Of a stretch of 61,701 nucleotides of DNA, positions 1-8,583 are shown piece by piece (within the stretch, counting starts at the first letter, position 1; each line of letters opens with the position of its first letter). Origin of the DNA: Desulfobacterales bacterium (GTDB lineage Bacteria > Desulfobacterota > Desulfobacteria > Desulfobacterales > SURF-7); contig JABHLN010000006.1 of assembly GCA_018693105.1 (NCBI GenBank), positions 1 through 61,701 of the forward strand. Reading direction: 5' to 3'. Below the pieces are notes generated by a model that was given only the letters and a program-made list of their open reading frames with translations, was not told the DNA's origin and searched no databases. The translations under genes were made by a program, and so were the position numbers.

Positions 1-77
1 AAGGCATACATGTAGTATGTCGAACTTCTGATCAAACGCTATAACGCAGTAGATGGAGACTTTTTACGACGCCATCA
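1..77 (+). repeat. Dispersed hairpin repeat, copy 1 (cut by window edge)
   Basis: This is the right half of the dispersed palindromic repeat found throughout the window. It contains the central palindrome CATACATGTAGTATG and ends in the arm whose reverse complement is TGATGGCGTCGTAAAAAGTC. It stops 17 bases from the stop codon of the neighbouring minus-strand thiolase, so its hairpin would lie in that gene's 3' untranslated region. Confidence 0.9.
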
Positions 78-94
78 GTAGTTTATTTTCATTA

Positions 95-1312
95 TTATTC
101 TACTTTAATTATTGCAGCATCTGCCTGGGCTAAACCTCCGCAGATACTTCCCATTGCATATCCCCCTCCGCGACGCCTTAATTCATACATAAGGTTCATC
201 ATCACTCTTGCTCCGCTTGAAGTATTAGGATGACCAATGGCAATTGCACTACCGTTAATATTTGTTTTCTTTCTTATGGCTTCAACTTTTGCCTTGTCTT
301 TATCACCAAGCAGGTATGTACTTACCAGCGTAACTGCTGCAAAAGCCTCATTTACTTCCATAACATCAATATCATCAAGGCCAAGGCCTGCAAGTTCAAG
401 CGCTTTCTGCATCGCAAAGGCCGGTCCTTCAGGAAGATTGTTTGGTTTTGTAGCAATGGATGTCATGGATACTATCGATGCAAGGGGTTCAAGACCAAGC
501 TCATCAGCTTTTTTACGAGTCATGAAAAGTATTGCTGTAGCACCGTCATTCAGGCCCGGAGCATTACCTGCAGTGATACCTTTTGAACCGTATATCGGTT
601 TCAGCCTGCCAAGCATTTCCATGCTCATATTTTCGCGATATTGTTCATCCTTTTCCATTGTGAAAGGGTCCTGCCTTGAAATCTTTACCTCTATGGGAAA
701 TATTTCTTCCTTGAACTTGCCGGCATCATATGCTGCCCCATAATTCTGATGACTTCTTAGTGCCCATTCATCCATTTCCTCTCTTTCAATTCCATGGGAA
801 TAAGCTACATCATCACTGTCGACTGATACAGGGTTATAATCCTTGTAACCAAGAGCGAGCAAAGGGTCTTCCATATTCACATTACCCATACGGAAGCCCT
901 GATATCTGAGGTTTCTCACGATAAGAGGTTCCTGGCTGAAAGATGTAGCTCCGCCACCGATTGCAACATCGATCTCACCCAGTTTCATTGCCATACATCC
1001 GAGTTTTACTGCAGACATGGCTGAAACACACGCCTTATCAAGTGAAATAGATGGGGTTTCAGGCGGCAATCCCGCTTTAAGCAAAGTCTGACGAGCAGCA
1101 ACGGGAGTAAAAACATCCTTACATACAGAAGTATCTCCAACACCCCAGAAAACCTCATCAACAACGCTAGGATCAAGGTTAACCCTGTTAAGAACTTCAC
1201 GCATGGGAATAGCTCCAAGATCAAAATAATCCATCTCCTTGAGCGAACCACAATACCGCCCAAAAGGAGTTCGAAGCGCACTTACTATTACAATATCATT
1301 TTCATTGCTCAT
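95..1312 (-). CDS. Thiolase (acetyl-CoA acyltransferase family)
   Basis: This is a 405-residue thiolase that cleaves a 3-ketoacyl-CoA with CoA, or condenses two acyl-CoAs. The nucleophilic Cys lies in DKACVSAMSA (about residue 95). The other family blocks are NEAFAAV, a GHP motif in AIAIGHPNTSSGAR, and the C-terminal CGG in GSICGGLAQAD. I chose the ATG at 1312 because GGGAGG lies ten bases upstream; the upstream ATG at 1333 has no ribosome binding site. It is the last gene of the minus-strand acyl-CoA operon and the third thiolase in it. It is separated from meaB by about 150 bases, so it could have its own promoter. Chain-length preference cannot be read from the sequence. Confidence 0.9.
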   Translation of the reverse strand: MSNENDIVIVSALRTPFGRYCGSLKEMDYFDLGAIPMREVLNRVNLDPSVVDEVFWGVGDTSVCKDVFTPVAARQTLLKAGLPPETPSISLDKACVSAMSAVKLGCMAMKLGEIDVAIGGGATSFSQEPLIVRNLRYQGFRMGNVNMEDPLLALGYKDYNPVSVDSDDVAYSHGIEREEMDEWALRSHQNYGAAYDAGKFKEEIFPIEVKISRQDPFTMEKDEQYRENMSMEMLGRLKPIYGSKGITAGNAPGLNDGATAILFMTRKKADELGLEPLASIVSMTSIATKPNNLPEGPAFAMQKALELAGLGLDDIDVMEVNEAFAAVTLVSTYLLGDKDKAKVEAIRKKTNINGSAIAIGHPNTSSGARVMMNLMYELRRRGGGYAMGSICGGLAQADAAIIKVE

Positions 1313-1463
1313 AATTTTACTTCCTCCCGACATTTATTAATCTAACCAATACCTTCATAAAATCAGAGTTATTAACTCTAATAAGGCATCAATAGTATTT
1401 ATACATATTACAAATTATTGTTTTGTCTGCCTTAACCACATCCTAAAAACTTTTCAATTTTCA

Positions 1464-2414
1464 TTACCTTGATTTCCTGATCATTTCTACAACCTGCTCT
1501 GAGGCTGTATAGGGATCAAGTTCAAGATCACCAATCATTTTTACCCATTTCTGCAAAGAGTGATCATTTTTTAATGTCTCAAGGAATTCAGTTCTTATCT
1601 GTAGTGTAAGTATATCAAGAAACTGTGTAGTTCGCCTTTCCCGGTTCTTGATGCCTATAGCACTGCGTTGTTTGTAATAATCGTAGTGATTCACAGTTTC
1701 CTGTGCAAGCTCATCAACACCTTCTTTTGATAGTGCCTGGGTCTTTACTATTGGAACTTTCCAGTGGTCTCCTTCAACATCACATTTGTAATTTTGAACA
1801 CTTGAAAGCTCTGCTACAGTCTGATCAGCACCGGGCTTATCAGATTTATTTACTACCATGATATCGGCGATTTCCATTATACCCGCCTTCATAGCCTGAA
1901 GCGTATCACCATATCCGGGCATCAAGGCAAGAATTACGGTGTGGGCAAGCCTTGCTATCTCGATTTCACCCTGACCAACGCCAACTGTTTCAATAAGTAC
2001 AATATCCTTCCCTGATACGTCCATAATATCGGCAGCATCATTTACAGCAGAAGAAAGTCCTCCATGAGCACCTCTTGAAGCAAGAGAACGTATAAATACG
2101 TCCCTGTCACCAGTCAGGTCAATCATCCTTGCCCTGTCACCGAGAAGGGCTCCACCGGAAAAAGGACTGGAAGGATCAACTGCAAGAACACCTACAGACT
2201 TTCCCATTTTCCGAAAACTACCTACAAGAGCCGAAACAAGACAGCTTTTCCCGACACCAGGCGGGCCGGTTATACCTATAATATGAGCCTTACCACATTG
2301 GGAATAAATCTCCTTTATTACTGCAACAGCCTCAGGCTCACGTCTTTCCACCATTGAAATCAGACGGGCGGTAGATCTGACATCCCCGGCCTTAATTTTT
2401 TCAACCAAATCCAT
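1464..2414 (-). CDS. meaB: MeaB/ArgK-type GTPase, chaperone of B12-dependent acyl-CoA mutase
   Basis: This 316-residue G3E-family P-loop GTPase has Walker A GPPGVGKS at residues 50-57 and an NKSD guanine-specificity motif (NKSDKPGAD). MeaB proteins gate loading of adenosylcobalamin and protect or repair the mutase during turnover. The start codon overlaps the stop of the B12-binding subunit by one base (TAATG), which indicates translational coupling. The partner is therefore almost certainly the mutase encoded just upstream. Length is normal for the family. Confidence 0.93.
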   Translation of the reverse strand: MDLVEKIKAGDVRSTARLISMVERREPEAVAVIKEIYSQCGKAHIIGITGPPGVGKSCLVSALVGSFRKMGKSVGVLAVDPSSPFSGGALLGDRARMIDLTGDRDVFIRSLASRGAHGGLSSAVNDAADIMDVSGKDIVLIETVGVGQGEIEIARLAHTVILALMPGYGDTLQAMKAGIMEIADIMVVNKSDKPGADQTVAELSSVQNYKCDVEGDHWKVPIVKTQALSKEGVDELAQETVNHYDYYKQRSAIGIKNRERRTTQFLDILTLQIRTEFLETLKNDHSLQKWVKMIGDLELDPYTASEQVVEMIRKSR

Positions 2415-2833
2415 TATTTAATCATCCCTTTATCACCGGCCATACCCAGTTTTTTAATGCATTCAACAGCATTTTCAACCGGGCTGCCCGCGGGGAATAC
2501 TTCCTTAATACCCATTTCTTTAAGCTTTGGAATATCGTCAGGGTGCAGTACACCGCCCAAAACTACGGGAATGTCCTCGGCATCACTCTTCTTCAGTTCA
2601 TCCATCAAAATAGGTACAACTACAAGGTGGGCACCTGACAATATACTGATGCCGATCACATCAACGTCTTCCTGCAGAGCAATTTCCGCTACAGTTTCGG
2701 GAACGTTCTTAAGGCCGGTATAAATAACTTCCATTCCGGCTTCCTTCAATGCCTGTACAATTATCAGGGCACCGCGGTCATGCCCGTCAAGACCGATTTT
2801 TGCCATTAATACTCTGATGGTTTTTTCTTCCAT
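2414..2833 (-). CDS. Small, cobalamin-binding subunit of acyl-CoA mutase
   Basis: This 139-residue protein has the mutase B12-binding fold. The DxHxxG motif is DGHDRG (D16, H18, G21), whose His replaces dimethylbenzimidazole as the lower cobalt ligand. The SxL and GG parts of the fold are visible in GISILSGAH and VVLGGV. Stand-alone small subunits of this length are found in isobutyryl-CoA and 2-hydroxyisobutyryl-CoA mutases and in archaeal-type methylmalonyl-CoA mutases. It lies between the large subunit (25-base gap) and meaB (1-base overlap). It should form the active enzyme with the large subunit. Confidence 0.93.
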   Translation of the reverse strand: MEEKTIRVLMAKIGLDGHDRGALIIVQALKEAGMEVIYTGLKNVPETVAEIALQEDVDVIGISILSGAHLVVVPILMDELKKSDAEDIPVVLGGVLHPDDIPKLKEMGIKEVFPAGSPVENAVECIKKLGMAGDKGMIK

Positions 2834-2858
2834 TATTTCTCACTCCCAATCCGTATCG

Positions 2859-4517
2859 TTAAATACCGGTTATATGTGTTTTTTCATCAAAACTGCCGTA
2901 CCTTTCCTTATATACATCCCAGATTTCTCTTAAGGTAGCGTATGATTTTACTGCTTCCATAGTAGTCTCCATGAGATTTTCATCCTTGAAAGCAGCTTCT
3001 CTAACCATGTCCAGCGATTTTTCAACAGCGGAATTATCTCTTTTAGTTTTCAGGTCTTCAATTTTTTCAAGCATAGTTTTTTCAAAACCTTCATCTATCT
3101 CAAGAAGATCGAGGTTCATGTCCTCATTACCCTCAGTATAATTATTGACACCTACAATGGTCTCTTCGCCTTTTTCAACTTTTAACTGATATTCATAGGC
3201 AGCCTGAGCAGTTTTCTTCTGGATATAACCCGTCTCAACAGCTTCTACAGCACCGCCGATATCATCAATTTTCTTGATGATCGCAAGTGCCTCTTCTTCA
3301 ATATCATTTGTAAGTGATTCCACATAATAACTTCCGGCCATGGGATCAACTGTATTTGCGACACCTGTTTCTTCTGCAAGTATCTGCTGAGTACGAACAG
3401 CGACCCTTACAGATTCTTCCGTAGGAAGTGCCATTGCTTCATCCATTGAGTCTGTATGAAGCGACTGTGTTCCGCCAAGAACTGCCGCAAGCCCCTGAAC
3501 AGCAACTCTTGCAACATTATTTACCGGCTGCTCTGCCGTGAGTGAAACACCTGAAGTCTGTGTATGAAAACGAAGCTGCATGGATCTCGGATTCTTTGCA
3601 CCGAATCTTTCTTTCATTATCCTTGCCCAGATTCTTCTGGCAGCACGATATTTTGCAATCTCTTCAAAGAAATCGTTATGAGCATTCCACATGAAAGAAA
3701 GTCTAGGCCCGAAATCATCAACATCCAGGCCCCTCTTTATAAAGGAGTTAACAAACTCAACCCCGTCGGCAAGAGTAAAACCTACTTCCTGGGCCGCAGT
3801 ACATCCTTTTTCCCTGATCTGGTAACCGACTATACTTATCGGGTACCACAGCGGCATATGTTTTGTTGAATATTCAACAACATCGGTAGTAAGCTTTAAT
3901 TCAGCACGTCTTGGCACAACGCGAACATTAGCAGCGACATCACGGCAAATACTGTCGTTCTGATAAGTTCCGCGAAGCTGTGCAGGCTTGAAACCCTGTT
4001 GTTCGGCAACTGCCATATACATGCAGGGGATAGGAGGGTAAGCTATAACGAGCGAAGTACTTACCTCGCCTAACGGTATACCGTCAAAAAGAGCTTCCAT
4101 GTCCTGGAGTGAATTTACAGGAACACCGTCACGCCCGATCTCGCCACGCGAAAGCGGATGATCTGAACCGACTCCGTTAATAGTAGGCAGGTCAAATGCA
4201 ACATTCAATCCGGGAGCACCTGACTTCATCAAATATTTCAGCCTTTCATTACTCTTACTCGGATCGCCGAAACCCATAAACTGTCTTACCGTCCAGGTAC
4301 GCGCCCTGTACATGGTGGGATGAATACCCCTAGTGTACGGGTACTCTCCGGGGAAAGAGATATCATTCAAATAATCAATGCCACGTTCTTCCATATCCAC
4401 AGGTGTATAAAGACGTTCAACATCAATACCTCCCAAAGTGGTAAATCGTTCTTTTCTTTCCCGTGAATCCTTGTTTTTCTCTTCCCAGTCTTTTTGTGCT
4501 TTTTTTATTTCATCCAA
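2859..4517 (-). CDS. Large subunit of a divergent adenosylcobalamin-dependent acyl-CoA mutase
   Basis: This is the substrate-binding TIM-barrel subunit of a B12 carbon-skeleton mutase, recognised from TMYRARTWTVRQF, GLNVAFDLPT, GTYQND, GFTLADGVEF, LRFHTQTSG and LGGTQSLHTDSMDEA. I prefer the TTG at 4517 (552 residues) because GAGGGTG lies just upstream; an ATG at 4532 has no clear ribosome binding site. Counting from the TTG, three key positions of methylmalonyl-CoA mutase (P. shermanii numbering) differ. Tyr89 is Phe80 (RQF), Arg207 is Ala196, and His244 is Gln233 (VGYQIRE). Tyr89 and Arg207 hold the free carboxylate of methylmalonyl-CoA, and their loss is typical of isobutyryl-CoA-type mutases; loss of the His is not. 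An automatic methylmalonyl-CoA mutase label is therefore doubtful, and the substrate is unknown. Confidence 0.88.
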   Translation of the reverse strand: MDEIKKAQKDWEEKNKDSRERKERFTTLGGIDVERLYTPVDMEERGIDYLNDISFPGEYPYTRGIHPTMYRARTWTVRQFMGFGDPSKSNERLKYLMKSGAPGLNVAFDLPTINGVGSDHPLSRGEIGRDGVPVNSLQDMEALFDGIPLGEVSTSLVIAYPPIPCMYMAVAEQQGFKPAQLRGTYQNDSICRDVAANVRVVPRRAELKLTTDVVEYSTKHMPLWYPISIVGYQIREKGCTAAQEVGFTLADGVEFVNSFIKRGLDVDDFGPRLSFMWNAHNDFFEEIAKYRAARRIWARIMKERFGAKNPRSMQLRFHTQTSGVSLTAEQPVNNVARVAVQGLAAVLGGTQSLHTDSMDEAMALPTEESVRVAVRTQQILAEETGVANTVDPMAGSYYVESLTNDIEEEALAIIKKIDDIGGAVEAVETGYIQKKTAQAAYEYQLKVEKGEETIVGVNNYTEGNEDMNLDLLEIDEGFEKTMLEKIEDLKTKRDNSAVEKSLDMVREAAFKDENLMETTMEAVKSYATLREIWDVYKERYGSFDEKTHITGI

Positions 4518-4622
4518 TTTTATCACCCTCATTATTAGAGATTGATTAATCAATAATATTTAGGAAAACATTTCATTAAAATTAATGAAGCGACATAAGA
4601 GACGCCCCGTTAATAAATATAA

Positions 4623-5837
4623 TTACCTCTCAAACACCATTGCCATACCCTGTCCGCCACCTACACAAAGGCTTACAAGTCCGCGACCTGCATCTCTTCT
4701 TTCCATTTCGTTCATCATGCTTACAATCAGACGAACACCGGAATTTGCAAGTGCATGTCCAAGCGCTATAGCACCGCCGTTGACATTTACTTTTTCCATG
4801 TCCTTTTCTGTAAAATTAAGCTCTTTTACGACTCCAAGGGATTGTGCGGCAAAAGCTTCATTGAGCTCAACCAGATCGATGTCGTCCATTTTCAGTCCGG
4901 TTTTTTCAAAAAGCATATTAATTGCCGGAACGGGGCCTAATCCCATGTATGCAGGGTGAAGACCGGCAGAGGTATATGTTCCCACTTTAAGTCTTGGTTT
5001 AAGGCCAAGTTCTTTGGCTTTTTCTTCTGCCATCATTAGCACGCAGCTTGCACCGTCGTTAAGAGGAGAAGAATTTCCCGCAGTTACTGTTCCATCCTTA
5101 ACAAATGCTGCTGGCAGCTTACCAAGGGCATCTATTTTCATTCCAAAACGCACACCCTCATCAGTATCGAATATAAGCGGATCTTTTTTTCTCTGGGGAA
5201 CTTCAATTGGAACAATCTCATTCTTGAATTTTCCGCCGGTTATTGCCTGTTCGGCTCTGTTGTGGCTTGCAAGTGCAAACGCATCCTGTTCTTCACGTGT
5301 CAGGTTATGTTTCCGGGCAACATTTTCAGCCGTAACCCCCATACTTAATGGTTGACCGAGGTATTCACCCCATTGTGAAACATCACCACAAGTACGCATA
5401 CTTCCTTCAAAGAATCCATCATAAGCAGCCTTGTTGCCGGCCCTGTAACCCCAACGGGCACCTTCAAGAAAATAAGGAATGCAGCTCATTGCTTCAGCAC
5501 CGGCGGCAAGTACAACCTCGGCGTTGCCATTTTGCATCATATCTGCTGCGGTTGCAACTGCAAGCAGGCCGGAAGCACATTGGCGTTCAACAGTCTGTGC
5601 GGGTATTTTATCCGGTAGGCCGGCTTTGAAAAGACTCAGCCTGCCGACACCCGGGTAACCGTTGTAATGGCAGTTTCCCACGACTACTTCATCAATAAGT
5701 TCAGGATCTATCCCTGATTTTTCAACAACAGCCTTCATTACCGTACCGCCAAGATCCTGTGCTCTAAAATCTTTTATGGTTCCGCCAAATCTTCCGACAG
5801 CTGTTCTAAGCCCCTCAACTATTACTATATTCTTCAT
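4623..5837 (-). CDS. Acetyl-CoA acetyltransferase / 3-ketoacyl-CoA thiolase
   Basis: This is a 404-residue thiolase. The active-site Cys is C87 in RQCASG, followed by NEAFAAQSLG, NGGAIALGHA and the C-terminal LCVGGGQG. The usual GHP is GHA here, a tolerated variant. It lies between the mutase genes and the SCP-x-type thiolase, all on the minus strand with short gaps, so it is part of the same transcript. It would release acetyl-CoA or propionyl-CoA at the end of a beta-oxidation turn. Confidence 0.92.
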   Translation of the reverse strand: MKNIVIVEGLRTAVGRFGGTIKDFRAQDLGGTVMKAVVEKSGIDPELIDEVVVGNCHYNGYPGVGRLSLFKAGLPDKIPAQTVERQCASGLLAVATAADMMQNGNAEVVLAAGAEAMSCIPYFLEGARWGYRAGNKAAYDGFFEGSMRTCGDVSQWGEYLGQPLSMGVTAENVARKHNLTREEQDAFALASHNRAEQAITGGKFKNEIVPIEVPQRKKDPLIFDTDEGVRFGMKIDALGKLPAAFVKDGTVTAGNSSPLNDGASCVLMMAEEKAKELGLKPRLKVGTYTSAGLHPAYMGLGPVPAINMLFEKTGLKMDDIDLVELNEAFAAQSLGVVKELNFTEKDMEKVNVNGGAIALGHALANSGVRLIVSMMNEMERRDAGRGLVSLCVGGGQGMAMVFER

Positions 5838-5855
5838 ATCAACTCTCCTTTTCTA

Positions 5856-7046
5856 TCAATCTCTCGGACCAACAACTGCAACAGATGCCTGGAATCCGCC
5901 AGTGGGGTTTCCTCCCTGACAGTGCGCAACACCAAGGTCAACATTCTTAAGCTGCCTCTTACCGGCCTTGCCCTGAATCTGCTGGTAAATTTCATATACC
6001 ATTCTGAGTCCGCTTGCCCCGACAGGGTGTCCGAATGCTTTCAGGCCACCATCCGTATTAACCGGAAGACCACCGTCAAGCTCAAAGAAGCCTGATTCCA
6101 CGTCCTCTTTTGCCTTTCCTATCGGACTGAATCCAAGAGATTCGTAGTTGATAAGTTCTGTTATTGTAAAACAGTCATGGACACTTGCGATCGTAACCTG
6201 GTCTCTTGGATCGGTAATTCCGGCCTGATCGTATGCCTGTTTGGATGCCGCTACAGTTTCATTCCATATTGTATAATCACTGTCATCTCTGTCTTTTATT
6301 CTTCCGGAGTAAACATCTCTTCTTCCCACGGCAAGCCCCATACCTTTTACAAGGATATAATCATCACGGAACTTCGAAGCCAGATCAGCTCTACACAGGA
6401 TAGCTGCTGACGCGCCATCTGTTGTGGGGCAGCAATCGAAGAGACCCAGGGGCCATGAAATGATAGGAGCCTTCATAACCGTTTCTTCAGTTATTGCTTT
6501 TTTGAAATGCGCTTTCGGAGCAAGAGTACCGTTATAATGGTTCTTTACAGCAATCTTGGCCATCAGTCGTTTTCCTTCTTCCACATCAATTCCGTATTTC
6601 TCAAAATAACGGAGAGCAGCAGCAGCATACGCCGCAGGTGCCTGCATATAACCGTATGAAGGATGGTACCCGTAAGGGAATGTCAGAGAACCTGTTCCGG
6701 TATCCTTACATTTTTCAGCACCGACAACTACTACTATGTCATAGGCACCGCAAGCAACTGCAAAAAGACCGTTTCGAAGGGCTTCGAGAGCTGAAGCACA
6801 ATTGTTTTCAACTCTTGTTACAGGAAGGTTATCCCACTGCATTGCTTCTGTTAAAACACCACCTGTGATGCCGCCCATAAGGGTACCAAACCATGCTGCA
6901 TTGATGTCTTTTGATTCGACCTTGGCATCTTCCATTGCTTCGCTGACAGCATCAATAATTAGGCTGCTTATCGGTTGAGAAAAATTCTCTCCGAATTTTG
7001 TACAACCCATGCCTATAATAGCGACTTTATCTTTTATACTTTCCAT
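5856..7046 (-). CDS. SCP-x / lipid-transfer-type thiolase
   Basis: This 396-residue thiolase-superfamily protein belongs to the SCP-x branch, which lacks the usual insert and ends in VAHCQGGNPTGG. The nucleophile is C83 in ENNCASALEA, and the GHP block is FGHPVGASG. Relatives cleave branched or side-chain 3-keto or 3-hydroxyacyl-CoAs (for example sterol side chains), often as a complex with a DUF35 protein. Here the next gene upstream, 12 bases away, carries exactly such a DUF35 domain. A physical complex with it is a reasonable inference. Confidence 0.87.
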   Translation of the reverse strand: MESIKDKVAIIGMGCTKFGENFSQPISSLIIDAVSEAMEDAKVESKDINAAWFGTLMGGITGGVLTEAMQWDNLPVTRVENNCASALEALRNGLFAVACGAYDIVVVVGAEKCKDTGTGSLTFPYGYHPSYGYMQAPAAYAAAALRYFEKYGIDVEEGKRLMAKIAVKNHYNGTLAPKAHFKKAITEETVMKAPIISWPLGLFDCCPTTDGASAAILCRADLASKFRDDYILVKGMGLAVGRRDVYSGRIKDRDDSDYTIWNETVAASKQAYDQAGITDPRDQVTIASVHDCFTITELINYESLGFSPIGKAKEDVESGFFELDGGLPVNTDGGLKAFGHPVGASGLRMVYEIYQQIQGKAGKRQLKNVDLGVAHCQGGNPTGGFQASVAVVGPRD

Positions 7047-7058
7047 TTCATTATCTCC

Positions 7059-8468
7059 TTACCTTACAAGTCTGGATTTCCACCCGTATACCGGGATATC
7101 ATTATCGCTTGGAAATTTCCTAAAGGTCATCTCTAAAGAGTCTCCGATTTTCACTTCCGTCAAATCAGCATCGGCAATTTGCAGTCTTGCACGAACTTCT
7201 TCAAAGTCGGCAATCGCCCAGAAAGGACTAGCTCCACCGCCATAACCGAGATTATCAACTGTGCAGCTGAATACTTTTGCATTCAAGTCTGATAACCTTA
7301 CCTCAGTACTTTCATCCTTGCTGAAACATTCTGAACATATCCTGTGAACAGGATACTGAACATGTCCGCATTTATTGCATTTTGAACCTTTAAATCCAAG
7401 GATGGAGTTCTGATCACGCCAGCTTATGGTCGCAGGCGGACGAATCGGAGGCATTCTCTCAACAGAATCCGGGAGAAGCTTTTTAAATGTCAGATACTGG
7501 TTGTAGTTTGAAATCATTTTCTTCGATTCCAGATAGGTTGAAACCCCTTTGCCGCCTTTTGCTTCAGCGATTTTATCCGTTACTTCCAAAAGGAAAACAT
7601 CACATCCGCTGCCATAGCTTGCAAAAAGGATTTTATCTCCGGCCTTTGCTTCTTCCAGACATGCAACAAGCTGAAGCATACCGAAAGATGCGCCTGTGTT
7701 GCCCACTGTTGAAAAAAGCGGCATTTGAACCTGAGTCTCATAATCAAAGCCGAGCTTTCCTGCTGCCTGCCAGTAAACTCTTTCATTGGGTGCATAGGAA
7801 ACAAACTTTGCAATATCTTTTGCTTCAACACCGAAAGATTTCATTGCACCGCTACAAGCTTCGATCATAACTCTCATGTAGCCTTCAGTAATAATAAAAC
7901 GCTCTTCCCATGAGTGAACAAACTGATCATCAACTTCTCTCCAGTTGTCCATTATTTCATCAGATATGGAATATATACCTTCAATATTTGCAGCAACGTC
8001 AGTATCTGAAATCATAATAGCCGCTGCTCCATCACCCAGAGCACGCTCCGCAGGAGAACCCGGGACACCCATTCTGCAGTCAGCTGCGGTTACAACAACA
8101 TTTTTATTTGATCCGCTCTTAACAGAATCAAAAGCTGCTTTTAAAGCATTGCTTCCTGCTCTAAGTGATCCGGAAAAATCCATTGAGCTGATATTTCTGT
8201 TTAAATCAGCAGCAACACCTATTGTGGCTGACATCTGTTTTTCCATAAAGGGTGAGGTGGTTGAGGCAAAGAAAAGCCCATCAATATCCCCCCTATCATT
8301 ATTGCCGATACAGTCAACAGCAGCATCAACCGCCATCGTCAAACTATCTTCATCCGGACCGACAGTGGCTTTTTCACCTTTTCCGCCTGAATTCCATGCC
8401 TTACCAATTTCCTTTTGGGCTATTCTATGCAGCGGTATGTATGCCCCGAAAGATTTTATCCCTGCCAT
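7059..8468 (-). CDS. HMG-CoA-synthase-like protein fused to C-terminal DUF35 (Zn-ribbon OB-fold)
   Basis: This is a 469-residue two-domain protein. Residues 1 to about 300 are thiolase-fold and resemble HMG-CoA synthase (GPDEDSLTMA at 37-46, VGNTGASFGM, FASYGSG). Residues from about 345 form a DUF35 domain with a zinc ribbon (C364, C367, C378, C381) followed by an OB fold. In archaea, separate thiolase, HMG-CoA synthase and DUF35 proteins form a channelling complex; here two are fused beside an SCP-x thiolase. Where HMG-CoA synthases carry the nucleophilic Cys (archaeal type ACKAG), this protein reads FSGSLRAGS (98-106). The acyl-accepting Cys therefore seems absent. It may be a scaffold or CoA-binding partner rather than a synthase. 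Confidence 0.85.
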   Translation of the reverse strand: MAGIKSFGAYIPLHRIAQKEIGKAWNSGGKGEKATVGPDEDSLTMAVDAAVDCIGNNDRGDIDGLFFASTTSPFMEKQMSATIGVAADLNRNISSMDFSGSLRAGSNALKAAFDSVKSGSNKNVVVTAADCRMGVPGSPAERALGDGAAAIMISDTDVAANIEGIYSISDEIMDNWREVDDQFVHSWEERFIITEGYMRVMIEACSGAMKSFGVEAKDIAKFVSYAPNERVYWQAAGKLGFDYETQVQMPLFSTVGNTGASFGMLQLVACLEEAKAGDKILFASYGSGCDVFLLEVTDKIAEAKGGKGVSTYLESKKMISNYNQYLTFKKLLPDSVERMPPIRPPATISWRDQNSILGFKGSKCNKCGHVQYPVHRICSECFSKDESTEVRLSDLNAKVFSCTVDNLGYGGGASPFWAIADFEEVRARLQIADADLTEVKIGDSLEMTFRKFPSDNDIPVYGWKSRLVR

Positions 8469-8583
8469 TTTTTATCTCCTTAACTTCAGCTTACCTGACT
8501 ATAGTTCATATAGATTAGGAAGTTAATAAAATTGCAAGTATCAAAAGGCCCGATTTTAAAGAGCCCGTCCAATACCGGCATAA

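Noticed and set aside
2859..4517. Ethylmalonyl-CoA mutase
   Set aside because: That family is a single long chain with its B12 domain fused; this enzyme has a separate small subunit.
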